From Mesorhizobium shangrilense (GTDB lineage: Bacteria; Pseudomonadota; Alphaproteobacteria; Rhizobiales; Rhizobiaceae): a stretch of 64,000 bases of DNA. The position numbers were made by a program, and so were the translations under genes. Positions 42,216 through 52,028 of the stretch are shown here, piece by piece (within the stretch, counting starts at the first letter, position 1; every line of letters starts with the position of its first letter). A model generated the notes under the pieces. The model was not told the origin of the DNA. It saw only the letters and a program-made list of their open reading frames with translations, and did not search any database. The stretch covers positions 2,418,001 to 2,482,000 of the forward strand of contig NZ_JBEWSZ010000001.1 in the NCBI RefSeq assembly GCF_040537815.1, in the 5' to 3' direction.

Positions 42216-44429
42216 TCATTCTGGAACGAATTCGAGCATGATGGTGGACAGCGGCGGCAGCAGCATCGTCGCCGACGTGCCTCCGCCCTCCGCCCGAGCC
42301 TCGACGACACCGCCATTGCCCTTGCCGGAGCCGCCATATTCCGAAGCATCCGTGTTGATGATCTCGCGCCATTTTCCCGCCCTTGGCAGTGGCACGCGGT
42401 AATCCTCGCGCGGCACCGGCGTGAAATTGGAAATGACAGCGACCGGATTGCCGCCAGGCGCGCTGCGCAGCCAGGCAAAGACCGAGTTCGCGCTGTCATC
42501 GACGATCAGCCAGGAAAAGCCCTCTGGCTCGCAATCGCGCGCATGCAGCGCCGGGCGTGAACGGTAGAGATAGTTGAGGTCGCGCACCACTTGCCGGACA
42601 CCGCGATGCGGCCGGAAGTCGAGCAGATCCCAGTCGAGCGCGCGTGCCTCGCTCCATTCGCGGCGCTGTGCGAACTCCTGTCCCATGAACAACAATTTCT
42701 TGCCGGGATAGCCCCACATGAAGCCGTAATAGGCGCGCAGCGTCGCAAACTTCTGCCAGTCATCGCCGGCCATCTTGCTGAGCAGCGTGCCTTTGCCGTG
42801 CACGACTTCGTCATGGGAGAGCGGCAGGACGAAATTCTCGCTGAAAGCATAGACCAGGCCGAAGGTGAGGTCGTTGTGGTGGTGCTTGCGGAAAATCGGC
42901 TCCTTGGAGAAATACTCCAGCGTGTCGTGCATGAAGCCCATGTTCCACTTGAAGCCGAAGCCCAGTCCGCCTTCATGCACCGGTGCCGAGACCTTCGGCC
43001 ATGAGGTCGATTCCTCGGCGATCGTCATCACGCCGGGATGATGGCCGTAAACCTCCTTGTTCATCTTCTGCAGGAAGCTGACCGCCTCCAGATTTTCACG
43101 ACCACCCTTCTCGTTGGGGATCCATTCACCGGCCTTGCGCGAATAGTCGAGGTACAGCATCGAGGCCACCGCATCGACGCGCAAACCGTCGACATGGTAT
43201 TTCTCCGCCCAGAACAATGCGTTGTTGACGAGGAACGACACCACCTCGCGCCGGCCGAAATTGTAGATCGCGGTGTTCCAGTCGGGATGAAATCCCTTGC
43301 GCGGGTCGGCATGCTCATAGAGCGCTGTGCCGTCGAAATGGGCCAGGCCGTGCTCGTCGACCGGGAAATGTGCGGGCACCCAATCCAGGATGACGCCGAC
43401 GCCAGCGCGGTGGGCGCCGTCGACGAAGCGGGCAAAACCGTCGGGATCGCCGAAGCGGGCCGATGGCGCGTAGAGCCCGGTCGTCTGGTAGCCCCAGGAC
43501 GGATCGTAGGGATGTTCCGAGATCGGCATGAATTCGATGTGAGTAAAGCCGGTCTCGACCACATACGGTATCAGGCGGTCGGCGAGTTCGTCCCATGACA
43601 GGAAGGTGCCGTCGTCTCGAAGCTGCCAGGATCCGGCATGGACCTCATAGATCGATATGGCCTCGCGCCGGGGATCGGCATTGCGCCAGAAATTGCGATG
43701 CGCGTCGTCGCCCCATGGGTGCGCCGGCGGCACCGCGACCACCGAAGCGGTGGCAGGGCGCAGTTCGGACTTGAAGGCAAACGGGTCGGCCTTGAGCGGA
43801 AGGCGGACACCGTCAGGTCCGATGATCTCGTATTTATAGGGCCGGCCGGCACCAATGTCGGGAATGAACACTTCCCAGATGCCGGTGTCGCGACGGTCGC
43901 GCATCGAATGCCTGCGGCCGTCCCAGTCGTTGAAGTCGCCGACAACCGAAACGCGCCTTGCATTGGGTGCCCAGACGGCGAAATGCACGCCAGACGCGCC
44001 CTCATGCTCGATGACATGCGCACCGAGCTTGTCGAACAGCCGCAGATGCGATCCCTCGGCGATGTAGTAATCGTCCATCGGCCCAAGCACCGGGCCGAAT
44101 GAGTAGGGATCGGTCAGCCACCAATCCCCGGTGGCATTTCGTGCATGATAGCGCAGCGGCTGCCGCTTCTTGATCGACAGCTTGCCTTCGAAGAAACCGC
44201 CATCGTCGCGCCGGGACAGTTCGCCGGCCTTCTTGCCGGTCAGCGTGTAGGCCGTGACGAACTCGGCGTGTGGCACGAAGCAGCGGGCGACAAGTCCCTT
44301 GCCCGCGTCCTGGACACCCAGGACGGCAAACGGATCTCCATGCGTGCCGGCGACAATCGCCGCGACATCACCGGCCGAAGCCAGTCCATCCGGCCCGCTT
44401 GTCGCAGCGGTCGCGCGCGGCTTCCTCAT
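42216..44429 (-). CDS. glgB: 1,4-alpha-glucan branching enzyme
   Basis: 737 aa from the ATG at 44429 (GGAGGG 11 bases upstream); 44456 is in frame. N-terminal carbohydrate-binding module 48 (about 120-215, [20 protein letters not shown]), then a GH13 barrel: catalytic Asp in [19 protein letters not shown], Glu in [11 protein letters not shown], and Asp in [14 protein letters not shown]. It moves short chains to alpha-1,6 positions in glycogen. It is 50 bases upstream of glgC and 105 bases downstream of glgP in the operon. Confidence 0.96.
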   Translation of the reverse strand: MRKPRATAATSGPDGLASAGDVAAIVAGTHGDPFAVLGVQDAGKGLVARCFVPHAEFVTAYTLTGKKAGELSRRDDGGFFEGKLSIKKRQPLRYHARNATGDWWLTDPYSFGPVLGPMDDYYIAEGSHLRLFDKLGAHVIEHEGASGVHFAVWAPNARRVSVVGDFNDWDGRRHSMRDRRDTGIWEVFIPDIGAGRPYKYEIIGPDGVRLPLKADPFAFKSELRPATASVVAVPPAHPWGDDAHRNFWRNADPRREAISIYEVHAGSWQLRDDGTFLSWDELADRLIPYVVETGFTHIEFMPISEHPYDPSWGYQTTGLYAPSARFGDPDGFARFVDGAHRAGVGVILDWVPAHFPVDEHGLAHFDGTALYEHADPRKGFHPDWNTAIYNFGRREVVSFLVNNALFWAEKYHVDGLRVDAVASMLYLDYSRKAGEWIPNEKGGRENLEAVSFLQKMNKEVYGHHPGVMTIAEESTSWPKVSAPVHEGGLGFGFKWNMGFMHDTLEYFSKEPIFRKHHHNDLTFGLVYAFSENFVLPLSHDEVVHGKGTLLSKMAGDDWQKFATLRAYYGFMWGYPGKKLLFMGQEFAQRREWSEARALDWDLLDFRPHRGVRQVVRDLNYLYRSRPALHARDCEPEGFSWLIVDDSANSVFAWLRSAPGGNPVAVISNFTPVPREDYRVPLPRAGKWREIINTDASEYGGSGKGNGGVVEARAEGGGTSATMLLPPLSTIMLEFVPE

Positions 44430-44534
44430 CAGGCAGTGACCCTCCCCGGGCACCAAGTGTTTGTTCTAGGGTATGAATTCGACATTCAAATTCACACCCC
44501 GGGACCACATTGTTCGTGGCCTCATGCAATCACA

Positions 44535-47003
44535 TCAGACAGGTACGTTCCAGATTTCTTTCGCATATTGACGGATCGTGCGATCGGAAGAGAACCAGCC
44601 GACGCGCGCGACATTGTGGATCGCCCTCGCATACCAGTCCGGGCTGTTGCGCCAGACGGCATCGACATCGCGCTGAGCCGCCGCATAGGCGTCGAAATCC
44701 GCGGCCACCATGAACCAATCGCTCTGGTAAAGGCCGTTGATCAGGTCCCGATAGCGCTCCGGATCGTCCGGCGAGAAAACGCCCGAGGACACCGCCGCCA
44801 CGGCCTGCGCCAGTTCAGGCGAGCCCTCGATCACGGATCGCGGATCGTAGCCATTGTTACGCCGCTCTGCGACCTCGGCGGTGGTCAGGCCGAAGATGAA
44901 GATGTTGTCGTCGCCAACACATTCCTTGATCTCGACATTGGCGCCATCGAGCGTGCCGATGGTGAGTGCGCCGTTCAGCGCGAACTTCATGTTGCCGGTG
45001 CCCGACGCCTCCATGCCTGCGGTCGATATCTGTTCGGACAGGTCCGCGGCCGGCATCATGATCTCGGCCAGGCTGACATTGTAGTTCGGCACGAAGACGA
45101 CCTTCAGCAAGCCGCGCACGGCCGGGTCACGGTTGATGACCTTGGCGACGTCGTTGGCGAGCTTGATGATCAATTTGGCGTTGTGATAGCTGGGCGCCGC
45201 CTTACCGCCGAAGAATTTTACGCGGGGCATCCAGTCGCGCTCCGGATGCGAGCGGATCTGGTCGTAAAGCGCGATCGCCTCGAGGATGTTCAGAAGCTGC
45301 CGCTTGTACTCGTGGATGCGCTTGATCTGGATGTCGAACAGCGCCGAGGGATCGACCTTGATGCCGAGCCGGTCGGCGACGAGATTGGCCAGACGCACCT
45401 TGTTGGCCCGCTTGACGGCGGCAAACTTGTCGCGGAACGCGGCATCGCCGGCGAAGGCGTCGAGCCCCTTGATCGCATCGATGTCGTCGAGGAAGCGATC
45501 GCCGATCGCCTCACGGGTCAGCGCCGTCAGCCCTGGATTGCACTGGATGAGCCAACGCCGTGGCGTGATGCCATTGGTCTTGTTGTTGATGCGGTCGGGG
45601 TAGAGCGTGTGAAGGTCGGCAAACACCGTCTCCTTCATCAGGTCGGTGTGCAGGGCCGAGACGCCGTTGATCGAGTGCGAGCCGACAAAGGCCAGATTGC
45701 CCATGCGCACCCGGCGATCACCGTTTTCTTGGATCAGCGAAATGCGGCCGATCTGCTCATCCGAGAACTGGTTGGACGCGCGTGCTTCGAGCAGGACTTC
45801 AGCGTTGATGGCGTAGACGATCTGCATGTGACGCGGCAAAAGCCGCTCGAACAGCGGCACCGGCCAGCTTTCCAGCGCTTCCGGGAGCAGCGTGTGATTG
45901 GTGTAGCCGAAGGTGCGTTTGGTGATGCTCCAGGCGAGGTCGAAATCCATGCCGTGGACGTCCATCAAGAGACGCATCAACTCGGGTACAGCGATGGCCG
46001 GATGGGTGTCGTTGAGATGGATCGCCGCCTTGTCGGGCAGCGACTTCAGGTCGCCATACTGGCTGAGATGGCGCTGGACTATGTCCTGTAGCGAGGCGGT
46101 GGAGAAGAAATACTCCTGCCGCAGCCGCAACTCCTGCCCAGCCTTGTGGGAATCGGCGGGATAAAGAACGCGCGACAGGGCATCGGCCTTGTTGCTTTCA
46201 GCGAGCGCCCCGATGTGGTCGCCGGCGTTGAATTTGTCGAGCAGGATCGGATCGATCGGCATGCCCGACCAAAGGCGCAGCGTGTTGACGCGGTGGGCCC
46301 GCCAGCCGACCACAGGGGTGTCGTAGGCGACGGCCAGAACATGTTCGGTCGGCTTCCAGACGTGTCGCTCCAGCCGACCATCCTTGGAGGTGACCGATTC
46401 CACCGAGCCGCCGAAGCCTACCTCGAAGGAGCGTTCGCGTCGCTCGAACTCCCAAGGGTTGCCGTGGTCCAGCCAGGTCTCCGGCAGTTCCACCTGCCAA
46501 CCATCATGGATTTCCTGCCGGAACATGCCATTGGCATAGCGGATGCCGTAGCCATGTGCGGGAATATCGACCGTCGCCATGCTTTCCATGAAGCAGGCGG
46601 CAAGGCGACCGAGACCGCCATTGCCAAGGGCCGCATCCGGTTCGAGCGCGGCGATGATATCGAGATCGACGCCGAGCGATGACAGCGCCTCGCGCATATT
46701 TTCCATCAGGCCGAGATTGGAGAAGGCATCGCGCATCAGCCGGCCGATGAGGAATTCCAGCGACAGATAATAGACCCGCTTTTCCTGCTGGTCGTAGGCT
46801 TCCTTCGTCGCCTGCATCCAGTGGTCGACGATGCGATCGCGCACGACCTTGATCGAGGCGGTCAGCCAGTCGTACTGCGTCGCGACAGTGGTGTCCTTGC
46901 CGACGCGGTATTTGAGGGACATCAAGACTTCTTCTGCGAGCGTCTTGGGATCGGGATTTTCGAGTGCGGGCTGGGGGGCTTCGGATGTCATCGCGCGCGT
47001 CAT
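44535..47003 (-). CDS. glgP: glycogen phosphorylase
   Basis: 822 aa GT35 enzyme that releases glucose-1-P from glycogen with pyridoxal phosphate. The PLP-lysine region EASGTGNMKFALNGALTIG (about 657-675) and the following DGANVEIKECVG are clear, as are LGNGGLGRLAACFMESMAT and HLNDTHPAIAVPELMRL. Length (about 820) is normal. Start is the ATG at 47003 (MTRAMTSEAP), with MTSEAP as a second option. It is the first gene of the glycogen operon; 146 bases upstream, the frcA gene ends on the same strand. Confidence 0.97.
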   Translation of the reverse strand: MTRAMTSEAPQPALENPDPKTLAEEVLMSLKYRVGKDTTVATQYDWLTASIKVVRDRIVDHWMQATKEAYDQQEKRVYYLSLEFLIGRLMRDAFSNLGLMENMREALSSLGVDLDIIAALEPDAALGNGGLGRLAACFMESMATVDIPAHGYGIRYANGMFRQEIHDGWQVELPETWLDHGNPWEFERRERSFEVGFGGSVESVTSKDGRLERHVWKPTEHVLAVAYDTPVVGWRAHRVNTLRLWSGMPIDPILLDKFNAGDHIGALAESNKADALSRVLYPADSHKAGQELRLRQEYFFSTASLQDIVQRHLSQYGDLKSLPDKAAIHLNDTHPAIAVPELMRLLMDVHGMDFDLAWSITKRTFGYTNHTLLPEALESWPVPLFERLLPRHMQIVYAINAEVLLEARASNQFSDEQIGRISLIQENGDRRVRMGNLAFVGSHSINGVSALHTDLMKETVFADLHTLYPDRINNKTNGITPRRWLIQCNPGLTALTREAIGDRFLDDIDAIKGLDAFAGDAAFRDKFAAVKRANKVRLANLVADRLGIKVDPSALFDIQIKRIHEYKRQLLNILEAIALYDQIRSHPERDWMPRVKFFGGKAAPSYHNAKLIIKLANDVAKVINRDPAVRGLLKVVFVPNYNVSLAEIMMPAADLSEQISTAGMEASGTGNMKFALNGALTIGTLDGANVEIKECVGDDNIFIFGLTTAEVAERRNNGYDPRSVIEGSPELAQAVAAVSSGVFSPDDPERYRDLINGLYQSDWFMVAADFDAYAAAQRDVDAVWRNSPDWYARAIHNVARVGWFSSDRTIRQYAKEIWNVPV

Positions 47004-47108
47004 GCTGCCTCTCGTGCGGTTGCCATGATCATACCGGCTTTCACCGTTCCTCCCACCCCATGCTAATGCATCTCTTCATATATTCAATCGATTTAGACAG
47101 AAGCGCGA

Positions 47109-47140
47109 CCAACTTCCCCTGCGGCAATTTGGCAAGTTGG
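47109..47140 (-). terminator. weak hairpin after frcA
   Basis: CCAACTT (47109-47115) pairs with AAGTTGG (47134-47140) around an 18-base loop, 10 bases downstream of the frcA stop on the minus strand. It may mark the end of the frcBCA message ahead of glgP, but lacks a T run. Confidence 0.3.
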
Positions 47141-47149
47141 CACATACTC

Positions 47150-47932
47150 CTAGGCCGCCAGCGCCGCCTCCGGCGGAACTTTGGCTCCGGTCATAAAGGC
47201 AACGGCATCGGACATCGAGTATTGTTTGGGATCGATGACAGCGAGACGACTGCCCAGCCGATGAATGTGGATGCGGTCGGCTACCTCGAAGACATGCGGC
47301 ATGTTGTGTGAAATCAGCACGATCGGCAGGCCACGCTTCTTGACGTCGAGGATCAGTTCGAGCACACGGCGGCTCTCCTTGACGCCGAGTGCCGCCGTTG
47401 GCTCATCCATGATCACCATCTTGGAGCCAAAAGCTGCGGCGCGCGCCACCGCGACGCCCTGACGCTGGCCGCCTGACAGCGTTTCCACCGCCTGGCTGAT
47501 GTTCTGAATCGTCATCAGGCCAAGTTCGGTGAGTTTTTCGCGGGCGCGCTTCTCCATCTCTGGACGGTCGAGCATGCGAAGCCATTGCCCGACAAAGCCC
47601 GGCTTGCGCAACTCGCGACCAAGAAACATGTTGTCGGCGATCGACAAGGCGGGAGACAGCGCCAGGTTCTGGTAGACGGTTTCGATGCCGGCCTCGCGCG
47701 CCTCCATCGGCGATTTGAAAGCGATGGGCTTGCCTTCCAGCCGGATTTCACCCTCGTCGGGGGTAACCGCGCCGGAAATCGCCTTGATCAGGGATGACTT
47801 GCCGGCGCCGTTATCGCCGATGACAGCGAGAATTTCGCCCGGATAGAGATCGAAGTCGGCGCTGTCGAGAGCCGTAACGCGACCATAGCGCTTGACCAGT
47901 CCACGCGCGGTAAGGATGGGTTCCTGTGTCAT
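47150..47932 (-). CDS. frcA: fructose-type sugar ABC importer, ATP-binding protein
   Basis: 260 aa from the ATG at 47932, chosen because it overlaps the frcC stop by 4 bases and gives the usual FrcA length with a single cassette. The frame continues upstream only as a frcC shadow. Walker A GDNGAGKSS at residues 39-47, signature LSGGQRQGVAVARA, Walker B MVIMDEPTAALGV, and switch His in VLISHNM. Single-domain ATPases of the CUT2 class pair with one permease; FrcA is unlike the double-domain RbsA/XylG type. It energises uptake of fructose-like sugars. Confidence 0.92.
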   Translation of the reverse strand: MTQEPILTARGLVKRYGRVTALDSADFDLYPGEILAVIGDNGAGKSSLIKAISGAVTPDEGEIRLEGKPIAFKSPMEAREAGIETVYQNLALSPALSIADNMFLGRELRKPGFVGQWLRMLDRPEMEKRAREKLTELGLMTIQNISQAVETLSGGQRQGVAVARAAAFGSKMVIMDEPTAALGVKESRRVLELILDVKKRGLPIVLISHNMPHVFEVADRIHIHRLGSRLAVIDPKQYSMSDAVAFMTGAKVPPEAALAA

Positions 47933-49011
47933 CCCGAAATCTTCCTGATCCACTGGTCGATAGCGACTGCGACGATGATGAGAGCGCCGACGGACAATTG
48001 CGTCCATTGCGGGTCTGTCCCCCAAAGCCGTAGACCCAGCGCGAACACGCCAACGATAAGCGCACCGAAAATGGTGCCGAGGATGGAGCCGCGCCCACCA
48101 AACAGTGAGGTACCGCCGATCACGACAGCAGTAATCGAATTGATGTTCTCGAACTGGCCGGCCTGGGGCGATACCGACCCGATGCGCCCAATGAGAGCCC
48201 AACCGGCAATGGCGCAGATGAGGCCCGTAAGCGTATAGACCGCGAGCAGCATCCGATCGACACGAACGCCCGACAGTTCCGCTGCTTCTGGATCATCACC
48301 CACCGCATAGACATGCCGTCCCCACGCGGTGTGGTTGAGCACGTACCAGGCGATAGCCGCCATAATCAGCATTAGGAGCACGCCATAGGTGAAGACGGCG
48401 CCGCCAACCTTGAACGAGCCGCCAAAGAACTGCAGCAAGGGCGCCGTGGTCTCGAGATCCTGACTTCGGATGGTCTCGTTGCCCGAATAGATGAAATTGA
48501 CGGCCGCGTAGATCGACCATGTGCCGAGCGTGACAATGAAAGGCGGCAACTTTACCCGGGCTATCAGAATGCCGTTTATCAAGCCACAGATCGAGCCGAC
48601 AAGCAGACCGACAGCGACCGCCACAGGCGCAGGGACGCCGTAGTGCATGGCAAACTGACCCATCACGACCGAACTCAGCACCATAATGGCGCCGACGGAC
48701 AGGTCGATACCGGCGGTCAGCACCACTAGCGTCTGGGCGATGCCGACCATACCGGTTATTGCCACCTGCTGCAGGATCAGCGTCAGCGTAAAGGGAGAAA
48801 AGAAGCGCCCGCCGACGACGATGGCAAACAGGATCACCGACAGGAGCAGGATGATCAGCGGCACCATGGCAGGACTTTTGTGCAGCCGATGCTGGATGCT
48901 TTCCAAAGCGGTGCGGGAATGGGTATCGAACGAAGCGACACTCTTGTCGCTCGCGGCTAAAGTCTTCTCGAACTCCTGCGGTCCGCTGACTTTGGTTGTA
49001 TCAACGCTCAA
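47929..49011 (-). CDS. frcC: fructose-type sugar ABC importer, permease
   Basis: 360 aa CUT2-type permease with a long cytoplasmic N-terminus (about 1-50) and 8-10 transmembrane helices. VVLTAGIDLSVGAIMVLSSV and RHVYAVGDDPEAAELSGVRV are the typical CUT2 substrate-path and ATPase-docking segments; FENINSITAVVIGGTSLFGG closes the conserved part. The start is a TTG at 49011 with GGAGG 5 bases upstream. It lies between frcB and frcA in the importer operon. Confidence 0.92.
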   Translation of the reverse strand: MSVDTTKVSGPQEFEKTLAASDKSVASFDTHSRTALESIQHRLHKSPAMVPLIILLLSVILFAIVVGGRFFSPFTLTLILQQVAITGMVGIAQTLVVLTAGIDLSVGAIMVLSSVVMGQFAMHYGVPAPVAVAVGLLVGSICGLINGILIARVKLPPFIVTLGTWSIYAAVNFIYSGNETIRSQDLETTAPLLQFFGGSFKVGGAVFTYGVLLMLIMAAIAWYVLNHTAWGRHVYAVGDDPEAAELSGVRVDRMLLAVYTLTGLICAIAGWALIGRIGSVSPQAGQFENINSITAVVIGGTSLFGGRGSILGTIFGALIVGVFALGLRLWGTDPQWTQLSVGALIIVAVAIDQWIRKISG

Positions 49012-49106
49012 CTCGGCCTCCCCGCCTTATGGGTGGAGCGGCTGAAGCCGCCCCACACCAATTGTTCTTATTGTTGTCTCAAGATTGAGCCGATCGCGAG
49101 GTCAAA

Positions 49107-50141
49107 TCAACCCCAGCACTTGGCGAGGCCTGCCTTGGTATCGATGGAATCGATGCCGGCAGCCGGCTTGTCGGTGATGAGCGTGACGCCGGTGTTGTAG
49201 AAGTTCAGGCCAGGCGACGGTTCCGGCTTCTTGCCGGTGTCGGCGAAGGCCTTGATCGCCTGGATACCGAGCGAAGCCATCAGAAGCGGATATTGCTGCG
49301 AAGTGGCGCCGATAACACCCTCGGCAACGTTCTTGACGCCGGGGCAGCCGCCATCGATCGAAACAATCAAAACGTCCTTCTCCTTGCCCACGGCTTTCAG
49401 CGCCTGGTAGGCGCCTGCGGCGGCAGGCTCATTGATGGTATAGACGACGTTGATGTTGGGGTCTTTCTGCAGGCAGTTCTCCATGGCGGTATGACCGCCA
49501 TCCTCATTACCGCTCGACAGATCGTGGCAGACATTGCGCGGATCCTTCTCGTCGCCGATCTTCTTGGGATCACCTAGGTCGATGCCGAAGCCTTTCATGA
49601 AGCCCTGGTCGCGCTGCACGTCGACCGACGGCTGGCTAGCGATCAGATCCATATAGGCAATGTGGGCATCCTTGGCCTTGTCGCCCAGGGTTGCCTTGGC
49701 CCAGGAGCCGATAAGTTCGCCGGCTTTGAAATTGTCGGTCGCAAACGTCGCATCCGCGGCATCGGCGGGCTCAAGCTGAGTGTCCAGCGCGATCACCAGA
49801 AGTCCGGCGTCGCGCGCCTTCTTCACTGCCGGCACGATTGCCGCCGTATCGGTGGCGGTGATGAGAATGCCCTTGGCGCCGTCGGCGATGCAGGATTCTA
49901 TCGCTGCAACCTGGCCTTCATTGTCGCCCTCGGCCTTGCCGGCATAGGCCTTGAGATCGACGCCGATTTCCTTGGCTTTCGCCGTGGCGCCTTCCTTCAT
50001 CTTGACGAAGAAGGGATTGGTATCGGTCTTGGTGATCAGGCAAGCGCTGACATTGGCAGCGAACGCAGCAGGCGCAAACGTCATCAGGCCAAGCGCGGCG
50101 GCAGCAAAAACGGTGGCTTTCAATACTCTTGTATCGGTCAC
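49107..50141 (-). CDS. frcB: fructose-type sugar ABC importer, periplasmic binding protein
   Basis: 344 aa from the GTG at 50141: GGGAGG lies 6 bases upstream and a Sec signal follows at once ([20 protein letters not shown], cleavage near AFA-A). The frame is open to 50294 without support. The mature domain is a ribose/fructose-type periplasmic fold: [66 protein letters not shown] and [11 protein letters not shown]. Its similarity to FrcB of Sinorhizobium meliloti suggests fructose, with ribose or mannose as possible ligands. It heads frcBCA and faces a divergent regulator gene. Confidence 0.92.
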   Translation of the reverse strand: MTDTRVLKATVFAAAALGLMTFAPAAFAANVSACLITKTDTNPFFVKMKEGATAKAKEIGVDLKAYAGKAEGDNEGQVAAIESCIADGAKGILITATDTAAIVPAVKKARDAGLLVIALDTQLEPADAADATFATDNFKAGELIGSWAKATLGDKAKDAHIAYMDLIASQPSVDVQRDQGFMKGFGIDLGDPKKIGDEKDPRNVCHDLSSGNEDGGHTAMENCLQKDPNINVVYTINEPAAAGAYQALKAVGKEKDVLIVSIDGGCPGVKNVAEGVIGATSQQYPLLMASLGIQAIKAFADTGKKPEPSPGLNFYNTGVTLITDKPAAGIDSIDTKAGLAKCWG

Positions 50142-50257
50142 GATTGTCCTCCCAGTGGAACCATTTCGGGTGCCGGCCAACCGGCATCCACACAAGCATC
50201 CAGACAAACCATCCCAGCATGGATGCCTAACGCCAGCAGACACCAGACCGTAGAGGC

Positions 50258-50293
50258 TGTCAATAATTAAATCACTCTTATTTATTATTGACA
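50258..50293. promoter_or_regulatory. large palindrome with outward-facing -35 boxes between frcB and the ROK regulator
   Basis: TGTCAATAAT (50258-50267) and ATTATTGACA (50284-50293) are perfect 10-base inverted arms, 16 AT-rich bases apart. Each arm contains a perfect TTGACA, one pointing to frcB on the minus strand and one to the regulator on the plus strand. The site lies in the divergent interval. The likely reading is one operator for the ROK regulator, occluding both -35 boxes. The -10 boxes are weak (CATTCT at 50311-50316 for the plus strand). Confidence 0.65.
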
Positions 50294-50355
50294 CTCTTGC
50301 GTTGACCGCTCATTCTGGCCCAAAAGCATCGAGGGGAAATGACGGGAGGAACAGG

Positions 50356-51582
50356 GTGGAAACCGGCATTGCGAGGCACGGTTCGCCCGAGGCAGCCGAT
50401 AGCCGGCTTCACCGCGGCACCAACCAAAGCGGGATGCGGGACCACAATGAGCGGCTCGTGCTTTCGCTGGTGCGCCAGCATGGCAGCCTGGCCAAATCCG
50501 ACATCGCGCGCATGACCGGACTTTCGGCGCAGACCGTGTCCGTCATCATGCGTGAACTCGAAGATGACAATCTGCTCGTGCGCCAGGCGCCGTTGCGCGG
50601 CAAGATCGGCCAACCCTCCATTCCGATGGCGCTGAACCCCGAGGGTGCGTATTTCATCGGTCTCAAGATCGGCCGCCGCAGCGCTGAACTGGTGCTGATC
50701 GATTTCCTCGGCAACGTCCGGTCGATGCTTCAAAATTCGTACCGCTACCCTGCACCGCGCGAGACGGTTGAATTCGTCACCTCGGGCATGGAGAAGATGC
50801 GTGGAGATCTTAGCCCTGCGCAAAACAAGCGCATTGCCGGACTCGGCATCGCCATGCCGTTCGAATTGTGGAACTGGGCCGACACGGCAGGCGCGCCCCG
50901 GGACGTGATGGATGAATGGCGCCATCGCGACATTCGCGCCGAGATCCAGCTGCAATGCGAATTTCCTGTTTATCTTCAGAACGATGCCACTTCGGCATGC
51001 GGCGCGGAGCTTGTTTTCGGCAAGGCCGGTGGCGCGCGCGACTTCGTTTATTTCTACATCGGCGCCTTTGCCGGTGGCGGCATCGTGCTCAATGGCCGCC
51101 TCTATGGTGGCCCGACAGGCAATGCCGGAGCGCTGGGCTCCATGCCGGTGCCCGGTCCCGACGGCAAGCCAACCCAGCTGATCGACGTGGCGTCGATCGC
51201 CATGCTGGAAAAAGCGCTCAATGCTCGTGGTGTCGAAGCCTCGCATCTGTGGACGTCGCCCGAGGACTGGGGCGAGATCGGCGCCGAACTCGACGACTGG
51301 ATTGCCAGTGCGTCACAGGCGCTCGCCTACGCCATCGTGGCGGCTTCCTCGGTCATCGATTTCGAGGCCGCGGTCATCGACGGCTGGATGCCGCTCACAG
51401 TGCGCCGGCGGCTGGTCGACGCCGTCACCGAGGCCATCGCCAAGATCGACGGGGAAGGCTTGAAACTTCCAACGATTCGCGAGGGGACGGTCGGCATCCA
51501 CGCACGCGCGCTCGGCGGCGCCAGCCTGCCGCTTTCCGAACGCTTCCTCGTCGGTTCGAACACGATTTCCAGGAGCGTCTGA
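50356..51582 (+). CDS. ROK-family transcriptional regulator of the frc genes
   Basis: 408 aa from the GTG at 50356, which has GGGAGG 7 bases upstream; the frame opens earlier at 50302. N-terminal winged helix-turn-helix (about 30-80): NERLVLSLVRQHGSLAKSDI, ARMTGLSAQTVSVIMRELED. The ROK sugar-kinase-like domain follows: YFIGLKIGRRSAELVLIDFL, FVYFYIGAFAGGGIVLNGRL and YGGPTGNAGALGSMPV. The zinc-site cysteines of ROK kinases (CxCGxxGC) are absent, as in regulators. In S. meliloti FrcR of this kind represses the frc operon. It overlaps the next gene by one base. Confidence 0.9.
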   Translation: METGIARHGSPEAADSRLHRGTNQSGMRDHNERLVLSLVRQHGSLAKSDIARMTGLSAQTVSVIMRELEDDNLLVRQAPLRGKIGQPSIPMALNPEGAYFIGLKIGRRSAELVLIDFLGNVRSMLQNSYRYPAPRETVEFVTSGMEKMRGDLSPAQNKRIAGLGIAMPFELWNWADTAGAPRDVMDEWRHRDIRAEIQLQCEFPVYLQNDATSACGAELVFGKAGGARDFVYFYIGAFAGGGIVLNGRLYGGPTGNAGALGSMPVPGPDGKPTQLIDVASIAMLEKALNARGVEASHLWTSPEDWGEIGAELDDWIASASQALAYAIVAASSVIDFEAAVIDGWMPLTVRRRLVDAVTEAIAKIDGEGLKLPTIREGTVGIHARALGGASLPLSERFLVGSNTISRSV

Positions 51583-52028
51583 TGCTGATCGGAATCCCGG
51601 CGCTGCTTGGTCCGGAGCTTCTGGCAACCCTGCGTGCCATGGGCCACGGCGACGAAATTGCCCTTGTCGATGGCAACTACCCGGCCGAGGAGCAGGCGCA
51701 CCGGCTCATCCGTGCGGACGGTCACCCTCTGGTTCCGGTGCTCGATGCCATACTGAGCGTGCTGCCCGTGGACGATGCGGTGCCCGAGGCGCTGTTTCGC
51801 GCTTCGGTCAAAGGCGATCCCTTGCTTGCCGATCCCGTTCATCGCGAGATGGAGGCGATTTGTGCAAAGCGCGCGCCGGGCCGCAAGGTGGTTGCGCTGG
51901 CCGGCGCCGACTTTTATGCACGGGTCAAGGCCGCGCACGCGATCGTCGCCACCAGCGAGCCCAGGCTCTATGCCAACATCATCATCCGCAAGGGCGTTAT
52001 CTATCCGCCGGAGACCAAGACACCATGA
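51582..52028 (+). CDS. RbsD/FucU-family sugar mutarotase
   Basis: 148 aa. It starts at the ATG inside the regulator stop (TGATG). RbsD/FucU marks include LLGPELLATLRAMGHGDEIALVDGNYPA (catalytic His in GHGDE; shown here as parts GPELLATLRAMGHGDE and ALVDGNYP), and the C-terminal IVATSEPRLYANIIIRKGV. Members interconvert anomers or ring forms of ribose or fucose before kinase action. It is translationally coupled to both regulator and kinase (ATGA overlap with the kinase). Supplying the right fructose or other sugar anomer is the likely role; which sugar is open. Confidence 0.88.
   Translation: MLIGIPALLGPELLATLRAMGHGDEIALVDGNYPAEEQAHRLIRADGHPLVPVLDAILSVLPVDDAVPEALFRASVKGDPLLADPVHREMEAICAKRAPGRKVVALAGADFYARVKAAHAIVATSEPRLYANIIIRKGVIYPPETKTP

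Noticed and set aside
39809..42241. 810-residue open frame on the plus strand opposite glgA and glgC
   Set aside because: Shadow of two well-conserved genes in a high-GC genome; Arg/Asp/Gly-rich without domain motifs or a ribosome site.
44145..46091. 648-residue plus-strand frame opposite glgP and glgB
   Set aside because: Antisense to two confirmed enzymes, no recognisable domain.
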